From: Calditrichota bacterium
Lineage (GTDB): Bacteria; Zixibacteria; MSB-5A5; GN15; FEB-12
DNA length: 7,321 nt
Reading direction: 5' to 3'
NCBI GenBank assembly: GCA_030641085.1
Contig: DAOWIC010000210.1
Span: forward strand, 1-7,321
Numbering within the stretch: the stretch's first letter is position 1; every line of letters starts with the position of its first letter. The notes under the pieces were generated by a model. The model saw nothing but the letters and a program-made list of their open reading frames with translations. It ran no database searches and had not been told where the DNA came from. Position numbers and translations under genes: made by a program. This document shows positions 1 to 6,225 of this stretch, piece by piece.

Positions 1-60
1 CGCTGATCGGGCGCTTCAGCCATTCGACAAAAAAAAGAAAAAGGGGCAGGTCCGGGGAAG

Positions 61-1377
61 CTAATGGGCCGGTTCCGGCTGGCGTATCTGCTCCAGCCGC
101 TCTCGGATTTTGTTCTCGATATCGATGATATAGGTATCGTCGTGGTAGACGGTAGTGTTGAATTTGTCGAGCTTCTTCAGTTCGTCGAGCACCAGTTGGA
201 TCGTTTTGATGCTGTCAATGATAACCGTCATCGCACCGGCGGTCTTGCCGCTCGGATCGTCTACCTCGCCGCTCTGGATCGACAGTTCGACCAGTTGTGA
301 TCGACCCAGGATCGTGGCGGCGGCATTGTTGATATAATGATTGAAGGTTGCCGTAATGGTCTTCAGTGTCTCAAGAGCGGCCTTTTCGAGATTGACCCGG
401 GCAATCTCCTGCTGCATCTGCTTGTTTTCCTTCAGCAGGTCTTCGGTCATGCGATAATGTTCGTAGATCAATCGATTCGCTTCCACCAGGAGATCCTCGG
501 TGGAACCGATCTCAATCTCGAGGAAACGGGCCTCGTCGACAAGCCGCCCAAAAAGATGCTCCTCGATATGGGCCAGGGCGTCGTGACGCAGGCCGAGGTT
601 TTTCTGAAGGACTGACCGCGCCTCAATCTCGTACGCCGTTTCCGGTCGCGCGGAACTGATATGAAAGCGCGAGATGCCGTCGGACAGGGCAACTATCTGG
701 GCCAGTTGGAAATCCGGGTCATCGGCACCGGGCGGGAAACTGTTGTGGTGCTGCCCCACCGCCTCGCAAATGACCGATGGGATCCGCCACTGTTCCAGAA
801 GGAACTGTCCGACCCGGGCGTGGTTGGTGCTCCAGACGCTTTCTTCCATCTGAACCAGGTCTTCGCCGCACTCAACCTGCTTCCAGACACTCTGGAATTT
901 CTCCGGGAAGGACTTCTCCAGCACGAGCAGGCCGATATCGTGCAGCAGTCCGCAGACAAACGCCTCTTCGGGCCGCGGATAACGCATCGCCTCGGCGATC
1001 ATGCGACAGGCTATCGCCACCTCGAGCGAATGCCGCCAGAACCGCAACCGGTCGACAGTCGAGTTCCATTTGCCGGCGACATCGTAGACTGAGGTTGACA
1101 GAGCCAGCGCCGAAACCGCCCTGGTGCCGATCGTAACGACCGCCTGCGTCAGGGTGGTGACCTCGCGGGTCACCCCGTAAAAGGGCGAGTTGACAATCCT
1201 GAGTACCTTGACCGACAGGGCCGGATCGCGACTGAGAACTGTCGCCAAATCCTGGGCGGACGAGGTTTCGTCCTTTATGACCCGAATCACCTCAGACAGG
1301 GTCTGAGGCAGCGAGGAGAGCTCATGGTGGTCCTTGAGAATCTGCTCGAATATGTCGCCGTTGGTTTTGCCTTCCAT
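61..1377 (-). CDS. HDOD-domain signalling protein with coiled coil and DHp-like C-terminus
   Basis: 438 residues. The N-terminal half (about 14-235) is an HDOD domain, a relative of HD/HD-GYP phosphohydrolases found in bacterial signalling proteins. The opening 'SSLPQTLSEV' (21-30) and 'VLRIVNSPFYG' (58-68) are typical of the family. Unlike many HDOD proteins it keeps HD-like residues: H116 in 'WRHS', H146-D147 in 'GLLHDIG', H186 in 'NHARVG' and H210-H211. A catalytic role is therefore possible but unproven. Residues about 293-340 are charged and helical, probably a coiled coil. Residues 341-405 ('FNHYINNAAATILGRSQL') resemble the H-box helical hairpin of histidine kinases, with H347 in the phospho-acceptor position, but no ATPase domain follows. 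There is no signal peptide or membrane segment, so it should be cytoplasmic. It is the last gene of the run, 59 bases after the nuclease gene. No Shine-Dalgarno is visible before the ATG, but the protein start fits the family. The domain call is firm; the biological role is unknown. Confidence 0.9.
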   Translation of the reverse strand: MEGKTNGDIFEQILKDHHELSSLPQTLSEVIRVIKDETSSAQDLATVLSRDPALSVKVLRIVNSPFYGVTREVTTLTQAVVTIGTRAVSALALSTSVYDVAGKWNSTVDRLRFWRHSLEVAIACRMIAEAMRYPRPEEAFVCGLLHDIGLLVLEKSFPEKFQSVWKQVECGEDLVQMEESVWSTNHARVGQFLLEQWRIPSVICEAVGQHHNSFPPGADDPDFQLAQIVALSDGISRFHISSARPETAYEIEARSVLQKNLGLRHDALAHIEEHLFGRLVDEARFLEIEIGSTEDLLVEANRLIYEHYRMTEDLLKENKQMQQEIARVNLEKAALETLKTITATFNHYINNAAATILGRSQLVELSIQSGEVDDPSGKTAGAMTVIIDSIKTIQLVLDELKKLDKFNTTVYHDDTYIIDIENKIRERLEQIRQPEPAH

Positions 1378-1426
1378 ATGGAGTATTATCGGACGAAAAG
1401 GCCGTCAGTTAAGGGCCCAAATCGGC

Positions 1427-1450
1427 TAAACCGTGATTAGTCGCGGTTTA
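1427..1450. repeat. Inverted repeat spanning the nuclease stop codon
   Basis: Seven-base arms TAAACCG (1427-1433) and CGGTTTA (1444-1450) flank a 10-base loop that contains the nuclease gene's TAA stop. No T-run follows on the minus strand, so it is not a convincing terminator. It could be a weak RNA hairpin that modulates read-through or stability before the HDOD gene, or it could be chance. Confidence 0.3.
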
Positions 1451-2660
1451 TTCCGGCGGTAAGGCGATTGATGCGGTGGGTAAGCTGCTTGCGATGGGAA
1501 TTGCCGTAGGGACAAATCTCAGCCGCCCGGACAGCAAAGCCACGCGCCCGGGCCGGGTCTTTCTCGGCATGCTCGTAATGCTTGGCCAGCTCGATATTGG
1601 CCCAATACGCCTCACGACCGGCGCCCTCGGCCAACTGCCGCCAGATCGCTACCGCCCGGTCGGCAGCCTTGAGCCGCTTGAAATTCATCGAATGATAAAG
1701 CAGGATATCATCGGCTGCCCGTCCCGGCTCGATGCCGTCTATGCGCTCGTAAATATCTTGCACCAGACCTTTCTGTTTGCGGCGACCGTAGACGCGCGAC
1801 AGCGAATGGAGGTCGTCGACCTGATCCAGAACCTCGCCGCAACTCTCCCCCACCCGGGCGATATGCGAGGCCAGAAAGAGCAGGCTGACAATATCGAGTC
1901 GGTTGTGTTCGAGCACGCCCGGCATCAGGTCAAGCTGTTCCTCGGACAGCCAGTCGAAATAGACCGAGGGCACGAGATAGCCGGGGATATCGTCGGTTCG
2001 TTTGAAATCGAACAGGCGCTGCTCTATATTGCCGAGGGTGCAGTCTTTCAGTCGCCGCTTGAACAATCGCCGGGTAGCGTGGAGCAGATCGAGATGCCGA
2101 CCAAACTCGATCTCGCCTGCGACGCGATTGATAATCATCCGATCCTTCAGAATCGGCAGATCAAACGCGGCGCCGTTGTAGCTGACCGCCACCATGTCCT
2201 GACCGAACTCCTCGAGCAGGTCCTCGAGCATGGCGCACTCGTCGGCGTAATCGGGGATGAGATACTGCCGAACCTCGAGGCCGTCCGGCCGGAGCGAGCC
2301 GCAGCCGATCAAAAAGGCTACCACGCCGCTGCCGCCAAGACCGGTGGTTTCGGTATCAAGAAAGACCATCGAGGAAAGATCGAGCGTGCCCTCCTCGGCC
2401 AACAGCGTGTACGCCGACACGGGGATATCGGTCACCCCGGCGGCGTCGCGCAGGCGAAGACTTCCATGCCGGTAATCATGCGAATAGAATCGCCTGATAA
2501 GCACGTAGGACCCGGCCTGCCGGTCAATCAGTTCACCGCCCATAGCGGCGGCCAGACGCTGATACCGCTCTGGGGGCGCCTTTTGAACCTTCTTCTTACC
2601 GGAGGGGGCTATGGATGATTGAAAGCGGTTGAGCCGGTCCTTGAAATTATCGTTGCTCAT
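1437..2660 (-). CDS. YprB/MrfB-like DEDD exonuclease with TPR-like C-terminus
   Basis: 407 residues, cytoplasmic. Residues about 97-268 form an RNase H-like exonuclease domain of the YprB family. Exo I is 'FLDTETTGL' (D102, E104), Exo II is 'SYNGAAFDLP' (D167), 'HLDLLH' follows at D191, and Exo III is 'HNRLDIVSL' (H252, D256). All four acidic metal ligands appear present, so it should be an active 3'-5' exonuclease on DNA or RNA. Residues 1-96 are a basic, low-complexity start followed by a conserved-looking lead-in. Residues about 285-400 form helix pairs resembling TPRs, as in Bacillus YprB (MrfB), which acts in mitomycin-damage repair with the helicase MrfA/YprA. No such helicase is in this window, so that role is only suggested. 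The start overlaps the HEAT gene's end by 14 bases, which suggests translational coupling; the ribosome site before ATG 2660 is weak. The family call is confident; the substrate is unknown. Confidence 0.88.
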   Translation of the reverse strand: MSNDNFKDRLNRFQSSIAPSGKKKVQKAPPERYQRLAAAMGGELIDRQAGSYVLIRRFYSHDYRHGSLRLRDAAGVTDIPVSAYTLLAEEGTLDLSSMVFLDTETTGLGGSGVVAFLIGCGSLRPDGLEVRQYLIPDYADECAMLEDLLEEFGQDMVAVSYNGAAFDLPILKDRMIINRVAGEIEFGRHLDLLHATRRLFKRRLKDCTLGNIEQRLFDFKRTDDIPGYLVPSVYFDWLSEEQLDLMPGVLEHNRLDIVSLLFLASHIARVGESCGEVLDQVDDLHSLSRVYGRRKQKGLVQDIYERIDGIEPGRAADDILLYHSMNFKRLKAADRAVAIWRQLAEGAGREAYWANIELAKHYEHAEKDPARARGFAVRAAEICPYGNSHRKQLTHRINRLTAGINRD

Positions 2661-3600
2661 TTTCTGTCGAATAGATGGCCGACTTTATTTTCAGTAGTAC
2701 CAGTCTGTCGGTTTCATTGGCAAGTATCGCCTCACGGTAGCTGCAATTATCAAGCGGGTCGGCCTTTACTATCGCTACTGCAGCATGCGCTCGCCGCGCC
2801 GGATCATCACTGGTCACCTGCGACATAAGGACCTCCACCGCCTCGTCGGTGCCTAACTCTCCCAGGATCAGGCAGCCCAGGTTGACCACCAGCGGGTTCA
2901 CCGATCCCATTGAATCGGCGATTGCCTTTATCACGGCGGCCGTGTCGAGTTTCAACAATGCCTCTACCGATGACATGCGCGCGCCGTAGAACTCATCGCC
3001 CAGAGTGTGCACCAGCAACTCTATCGCTTCCGCCAGCCTGATCTTTCCGGCCGCCACCGAGGCCGCCTTGCGCACCTGGCCGACCGTATCGGTGAAAGCA
3101 AAAAGCATGACATCGGCGGCCTGACTATCGCCGATATCGCCCAGCGCGCCGAGCGCTTCATCTCTCACCTGCCAGCGCCGGTGCCCGGTGACATCCATCA
3201 ACGGCCCCACCGCGGAACTGTCGGCAATTTCGCCCAGCGTCCAGCAAACCCGGGAGACAATCAGTCCGTCCGGATGGCGCAGCGCCTGTGTCAGATGCGG
3301 CACCGCCGGCTTGCCGATCCGCTTCAGGATATTTTTTATTGTGTGCCGTTCGCGGGCCGACTTGGTCGTAAACTTATCGATCAAAATCGGGGCCACATCC
3401 GCTCCCAGCGCCGCGATTGAATCGATAGCCGGTTCGACCAGGTCGCGGTACATCACCTCGCCCGACGATGCTATCGGAAAGAGCGAATCGACAACAGCCT
3501 GAAGCGTCGTGTTAGGTGCGCCCAGCACCGGCGCACTCGTTATCAATAATACGAACACGGTCGCAATTGAGAGAATCACATTTGAACGGGAGCGTATCAT
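2647..3600 (-). CDS. Exported HEAT-repeat protein
   Basis: 317 residues. The first 28 or so residues are a Sec-type signal peptide: a basic start 'MIRSRSNV', a hydrophobic core 'ILSIATVFVLLI' and a polar end near 'PVLGAPN'. The mature protein is therefore probably periplasmic or extracellular. From about residue 65 to 280 it consists of repeated amphipathic helix pairs of HEAT type. Recurrent cores include 'PAVPHLTQALRHPDG', 'VRDEALGALGDIGDS', 'VRKAASVAAGKI' and 'LILGELGTDEAVEVL', each about 30-35 residues apart. HEAT solenoids are protein-binding scaffolds, and no enzymatic motif is seen. The ATG overlaps the stop of the preceding gene (ATGA) and a GGAGG site lies six bases upstream, so the start is well supported. 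The tight overlap with another exported protein suggests the two work together, perhaps by direct binding; this is inference. Confidence 0.88.
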   Translation of the reverse strand: MIRSRSNVILSIATVFVLLITSAPVLGAPNTTLQAVVDSLFPIASSGEVMYRDLVEPAIDSIAALGADVAPILIDKFTTKSARERHTIKNILKRIGKPAVPHLTQALRHPDGLIVSRVCWTLGEIADSSAVGPLMDVTGHRRWQVRDEALGALGDIGDSQAADVMLFAFTDTVGQVRKAASVAAGKIRLAEAIELLVHTLGDEFYGARMSSVEALLKLDTAAVIKAIADSMGSVNPLVVNLGCLILGELGTDEAVEVLMSQVTSDDPARRAHAAVAIVKADPLDNCSYREAILANETDRLVLLKIKSAIYSTENEQR

Positions 3601-5558
3601 TTTTCGCCTCCGGTGGTGTCGGGCGGGTTCAACTCGATATCCATCCCGCCGCCCCAGCGGGAGTTAGTGCGCCAGTAGTAATCGTTGCGGCCGTTGCCGT
3701 CATACTGGTCCGTGCCGCCGAGATCGATAAACAGACCAATCGACCCGAAATCGCGCCGGGGGGTGCCGTAACCCTGGGTGAGTTTGTGGTTTTTGACAAA
3801 GTATCGCTCATCGCCATTGTTGTCGATCAGCAGCCCGGCGCCGTTGGCCGACCCCGCCCCCTGCGACAGATCGTAGGCGGTGTAGGTGTCGTTGCCGGCG
3901 CGGTCCAGCATGAGGCCGCAGGAGTAATCATGGCCGCAGCCCTGCATGAGTCCCTTGCCGAAGTAAACATCGGAGCCGAGATCATCTACCAGGATACCGA
4001 GCGTCATATGCGTGCCACAGCCCTGGCCGTACTGGAAACACTGGTAATTGTCATTGCCGGTCAGGTCATATATCAGTCCCAGCGACCACCAGTAGCTGGC
4101 GCCCTGGGCAAAGATGTCGGCGTAATAGCTGTCGTTGCCCTTAAGATCGACAATCGCGCCGACCCCACCGGACATCCACGGGCGAAGGCCGTAGCCGAAC
4201 CCCTGCGACAGCGACAGGTAATGATCTTCGTAACGGAGGATATCTTTGTATTTTCCCCCGGCGTAGTAGCTGTCGGAACCGTCGACGTCGTATATCACGC
4301 CGATTCCCTCCACAAAGCCGAAGCCCTGGGAATAAACGGCGGCGTTATATATGTCGCGTCCACCTTCGTCGATTATCAGCCCCAGTCCAAACGTCCCGGC
4401 TCCCTGAACATGAGTATCGCCGTCGTAGCGGTCGTTGCCCGCGGCGTCATAGAGAACGCCCAGGCCGAAAAAACCGGACCCCAGCGAGAACGACCGGGCA
4501 TCATACCGGTCATCGCCACCGTAATCGAGAAGCAGTCCAGCCGACAGGCAACCGGACCCAAGAGTGAAATCGCTCTGTGAACGGTAGGAATCGTTGCCTT
4601 CGAGATCGATTATGATGACACCGTGGGGATTATTCGGGTCGAAGCTCAGGTCGTACACATCATCACCACCGAAGTCGAAGATAAACTTGTAGTCACCGGT
4701 GTAGTAATCATTGCCGGCGCCGCCGATTTTCCAGCCGCTCTGGCGGCCGAGGTAGGCGTTCAGGTCGGCGTTGTCCGGCAGGTAGGCGGCGCTTTCTATA
4801 ATCTTTTTAGCCGATACCGAGCCGGACGATAATAGCTGCTGCAGGCCGCTGACTTCGAGGATCATCTCCTTGAGGCAGTCGACACCCGCGGCGATAATCG
4901 GATCCTTATCGATCTTGTAGCCGAACTCGACAAACGCCTCGCAGTAGCTTTCTTCCAGCTTGTCCAGAGAGTCTATCGCCTCCACCGAGAGGAACTCGTC
5001 CTCCTCGCGCATGACCAGCAGTTCTATAAATTCATTAGTCAGGAATGCTCTCTCGCTCCGGCTTAGATTGGCCAGCGCGCTTTCGGTTGAACGCGGCAGG
5101 ATGAGATCGAGGTAGATGGCGGCCCGGGTGAGAAGCTGGTTGAAGGCGATATCGTTGAAATAGAGGTTGTAGTTGCGCTGAATCTCGGCGACATCGGCCC
5201 GGTAGGGCGTGCCCCGCACAGTCTGCCCTTTCCGGGCGAGGTCTCTAAAGAGATAGGCGGCCAGTATCTCCGGCTGGGCGGCGACATATCCGCTCTTCAG
5301 TTCGGCGGTATAGTCAAGCATGCCCAGCGGCCGGTTCATCAGGTCGGCCACTATCTGCAGGCGAAAGGAATCCGGTTCGGTGTAGTCCGAGCGGTAGCCG
5401 ATATCATCCGGATACAGCCCGAGGTATTCCGATAGATGGCTGATTCCGAACTGTTCGGCCGGAACGTCCGGGCTGTAACCGCTGTCCTGTCCGGTGGCCG
5501 CAAACGGCAGGGCCAGCAGACAGATAATCAGGCAGATCTGTTTTATCATATGGGGCAT
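3597..5558 (-). CDS. Exported protein with 27-residue G-x-D-x-Y solenoid repeats
   Basis: 653 residues from ATG 5558, or 650 from the in-frame ATG at 5549. I do not recognise a named family. A signal peptide ('IKQICLIICLLALPFAA', likely cut near ATG|QD at 23/24) predicts export. Residues about 33-275 are mostly helical and mixed in charge. From about 280 to 620 there are 13 copies of a G-x-D-x-Y motif (for example GNDSY, GGDDRY, GNDNY, GSDVY). The Asp (Glu in one copy) falls at 284, 300, 323, 350, 376, 402, 429, 476, 503, 530, 557, 584 and 617, so most steps are 26-27 residues. Between motifs is a '(S/A)QGxG' turn and a hydrophobic 'GLGLLID' strand. This is what a right-handed beta-solenoid would look like, and the Asp-rich turns could bind calcium as RTX repeats do; both are inference. 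The tail (621-653) is Gly/Arg/Trp-rich and polar, without an obvious anchor or sorting signal. It is the first gene of the run, joined to the HEAT gene by an ATGA overlap. Confidence 0.88.
   Translation of the reverse strand: MPHMIKQICLIICLLALPFAATGQDSGYSPDVPAEQFGISHLSEYLGLYPDDIGYRSDYTEPDSFRLQIVADLMNRPLGMLDYTAELKSGYVAAQPEILAAYLFRDLARKGQTVRGTPYRADVAEIQRNYNLYFNDIAFNQLLTRAAIYLDLILPRSTESALANLSRSERAFLTNEFIELLVMREEDEFLSVEAIDSLDKLEESYCEAFVEFGYKIDKDPIIAAGVDCLKEMILEVSGLQQLLSSGSVSAKKIIESAAYLPDNADLNAYLGRQSGWKIGGAGNDYYTGDYKFIFDFGGDDVYDLSFDPNNPHGVIIIDLEGNDSYRSQSDFTLGSGCLSAGLLLDYGGDDRYDARSFSLGSGFFGLGVLYDAAGNDRYDGDTHVQGAGTFGLGLIIDEGGRDIYNAAVYSQGFGFVEGIGVIYDVDGSDSYYAGGKYKDILRYEDHYLSLSQGFGYGLRPWMSGGVGAIVDLKGNDSYYADIFAQGASYWWSLGLIYDLTGNDNYQCFQYGQGCGTHMTLGILVDDLGSDVYFGKGLMQGCGHDYSCGLMLDRAGNDTYTAYDLSQGAGSANGAGLLIDNNGDERYFVKNHKLTQGYGTPRRDFGSIGLFIDLGGTDQYDGNGRNDYYWRTNSRWGGGMDIELNPPDTTGGEK
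3607..3611 (-). promoter_or_regulatory. Ribosome binding site of the HEAT gene
   Basis: GGAGG on the minus strand, six bases before ATG 3600. It lies inside the last codons of the upstream gene and supports coupled but independent initiation at the ATGA overlap. Confidence 0.75.
3700..4720 (-). repeat. Coding array of about 81-bp periodic units (27 residues each)
   Basis: This is the part of the 653-residue protein gene that encodes the G-x-D-x-Y units. Spacing between successive motif Asp codons is 16, 23, 27, 26, 26, 27, 47, 27, 27, 27, 27 and 33 residues. The 47 step equals one unit plus a 20-residue insertion (about residues 433-452). The repeats are well diverged at the base level, so this is an old protein repeat rather than a recent DNA tandem duplication. 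Confidence 0.85.
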
Positions 5559-5586
5559 TATAAAATGAGTTTAACCGGGGAATCAA
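5557..5586 (-). promoter_or_regulatory. Possible housekeeping promoter of the repeat-protein operon
   Basis: On the minus strand TTGATT (5586-5581) and TATAAT (5562-5557) are separated by 18 bases: a perfect -10 and a 4-of-6 -35. It sits just after the pilin terminator and before the first operon gene, where a promoter is needed. The -10 overlaps the first ATG (5558), which would place the transcript start near 5550 and argues for translation from ATG 5549, essentially leaderless. No Shine-Dalgarno is seen before either ATG. Confidence 0.45.
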
Positions 5587-5614
5587 CAACAAACCCAAGC
5601 GGCCGAGGCCACAA

Positions 5615-5646
5615 AGAAGAGGCGCCCGCAAGCGGGCGCCTCTTCT
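5615..5646 (-). terminator. Intrinsic terminator after the pilin gene
   Basis: Perfect 15-base arms (5615-5629 and 5632-5646) with a two-base centre; the stem is GC-rich inside (GGCGCCCGC) and A/T-rich outside. It begins 35 bases after the pilin stop. Read on the minus strand, the distal arm and following bases form the interrupted T-tract CTCTTCTTTGT. The T-tract is imperfect but the stem is very strong. The mirror-image arms mean it might also stop transcription arriving from the other side. Confidence 0.8.
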
Positions 5647-5680
5647 AATCGGTATGATTTGGATGTTACTATGGGCCAGA

Positions 5681-6079
5681 TCAACCAGCCGGAGTTACTT
5701 CGGCAATAGTACCATCCTGGTTTATGCTCCAGACATTGTTAACCAGGTCGGCATCGGTGCCGTTATCGGTGGCCAGCGCAGTGAAACTGACAGCGTCAGC
5801 GGCCGAAATGGTATAGCCGTATTTGGCGTTGGTTGGCACATCGAAATCAAGAAGGCCGATGGCGTTGGCATACAGACCGGCGGTCGAACCCTGCTTGTAG
5901 GTACGCTGCAGCGTGTAGATCTGCTTCAGGATGGTCTTGGCTTCAGACTGCTTCGCCTTGACAGTGGCGGACATGAAGCGCGGGATAGCCAGCGCGGCAA
6001 GAATACCAATGATGACGACAACGATCATGAGCTCGATGAGCGTGAAACCCTTCTGACGATTGTGAAATTTGGAAAACAT
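5681..6079 (-). CDS. pilA: Type IV pilin (PilA-like major prepilin)
   Basis: 132 residues. The class III signal peptide is explicit: a short basic leader 'MFSKFHNRQKG', then prepilin-peptidase cleavage between G11 and F12, then 'FTLIELMIVVVIIGILAA' with Glu at mature position 5. The hydrophobic N-terminal helix continues through 'IPRFMSATVKAKQSEAK' and 'IYTLQRTYKQ'. About 75 residues of small, probably beta-rich head follow (mature length about 121). There are no cysteines, so there is no disulfide-bonded D-loop. Mature subunits would be processed by a PilD-type peptidase and polymerised into pili outside the cell. AGGAGGT lies four bases before ATG 6079, a sigma-54 promoter lies upstream and a terminator follows, so it is a single-gene, probably strongly expressed unit, as expected for a major pilin. 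A minor pilin or pseudopilin cannot be excluded from sequence alone, since no other pilus gene is in view. Confidence 0.9.
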   Translation of the reverse strand: MFSKFHNRQKGFTLIELMIVVVIIGILAALAIPRFMSATVKAKQSEAKTILKQIYTLQRTYKQGSTAGLYANAIGLLDFDVPTNAKYGYTISAADAVSFTALATDNGTDADLVNNVWSINQDGTIAEVTPAG

Positions 6080-6083
6080 CGAA

Positions 6084-6090
6084 ACCTCCT
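6084..6090 (-). promoter_or_regulatory. Strong ribosome binding site of the pilin gene
   Basis: AGGAGGT on the minus strand, four bases before ATG 6079. It is a near-perfect anti-16S match, the best in the window, and fixes the pilin start. Confidence 0.9.
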
Positions 6091-6137
6091 ACAGTTTCTT
6101 TTCGGTGAACGATCAGTCGATTAGTTTCAAATTCTGA

Positions 6138-6152
6138 TTGCCTTAAAGGCAA
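6138..6152. repeat. Palindrome over the -12 element of the pilin promoter
   Basis: TTGCCTT-A-AAGGCAA, perfect seven-base arms around one central base. It covers the GC of the -12 box and reaches the expected transcription start near 6137. It may be an operator or a start-site hairpin, or a by-product of the TTGC element; no partner is known. Confidence 0.4.
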
Positions 6153-6163
6153 AGTGTGTGCCC
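6149..6163 (-). promoter_or_regulatory. Sigma-54 (-24/-12) promoter of the pilin gene
   Basis: GGGCACACACTTTGC on the minus strand against the consensus TGGCACG-N4-TTGC. The invariant GG (6162-6161) and GC (6150-6149) are separated by exactly ten bases, and GGCAC and TTTGC are intact. The transcript would start near 6137, giving a leader of about 58 bases with the strong ribosome site. Sigma-54 promoters require an ATP-driven activator, and the gene immediately upstream encodes one. This matches the known control of pilA by PilR and sigma-54 in Pseudomonas, Geobacter and Myxococcus. Confidence 0.82.
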
Positions 6164-6212
6164 TTCCTGATGTCTTTTTTTGAACAACCCGGCCGGGTCG
6201 CAAATCCATGTA

Positions 6213-6225
6213 CATCAACGAATTG
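6213..6225. promoter_or_regulatory. IHF-like site upstream of the pilin promoter
   Basis: CATCAACGAATTG matches the IHF consensus WATCAANNNNTTR at all but the first base. It is centred about 82 bases before the predicted start, between the promoter and possible upstream activator sites, where IHF often bends DNA at sigma-54 promoters. The motif is degenerate and whether this organism has IHF is not known. Confidence 0.3.

Noticed and set aside
1..60. T-rich tract on the minus strand (29-42) after the HDOD gene, and an ATG at 23
   Set aside because: The T-run lacks a convincing hairpin just upstream, so I do not call a terminator. The ATG at 23 has only seven codons before the edge and no ribosome site, so a further gene cannot be supported.
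77..98. Inverted repeat GGCTGG-N10-CCAGCC near the end of the HDOD gene
   Set aside because: It is inside coding sequence and about 35 bases from the T-rich tract, too far to form a terminator with it.
1476..2618. 380-codon open frame on the plus strand
   Set aside because: It lies entirely antisense to the YprB-like nuclease gene, whose catalytic motifs are clear. The translation has no recognisable domain and looks like a codon-bias shadow.
3516..4580. 354-codon open frame on the plus strand
   Set aside because: It is antisense to the repeat-protein gene. Its Val/Ala-rich periodic sequence only mirrors the 27-residue repeats of the opposite strand.
3700..4720. Repeat array read as a CRISPR or DNA tandem repeat
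   Set aside because: The periodicity exists at the protein level in one open frame. The DNA units are diverged, and there are no identical repeats with unique spacers.
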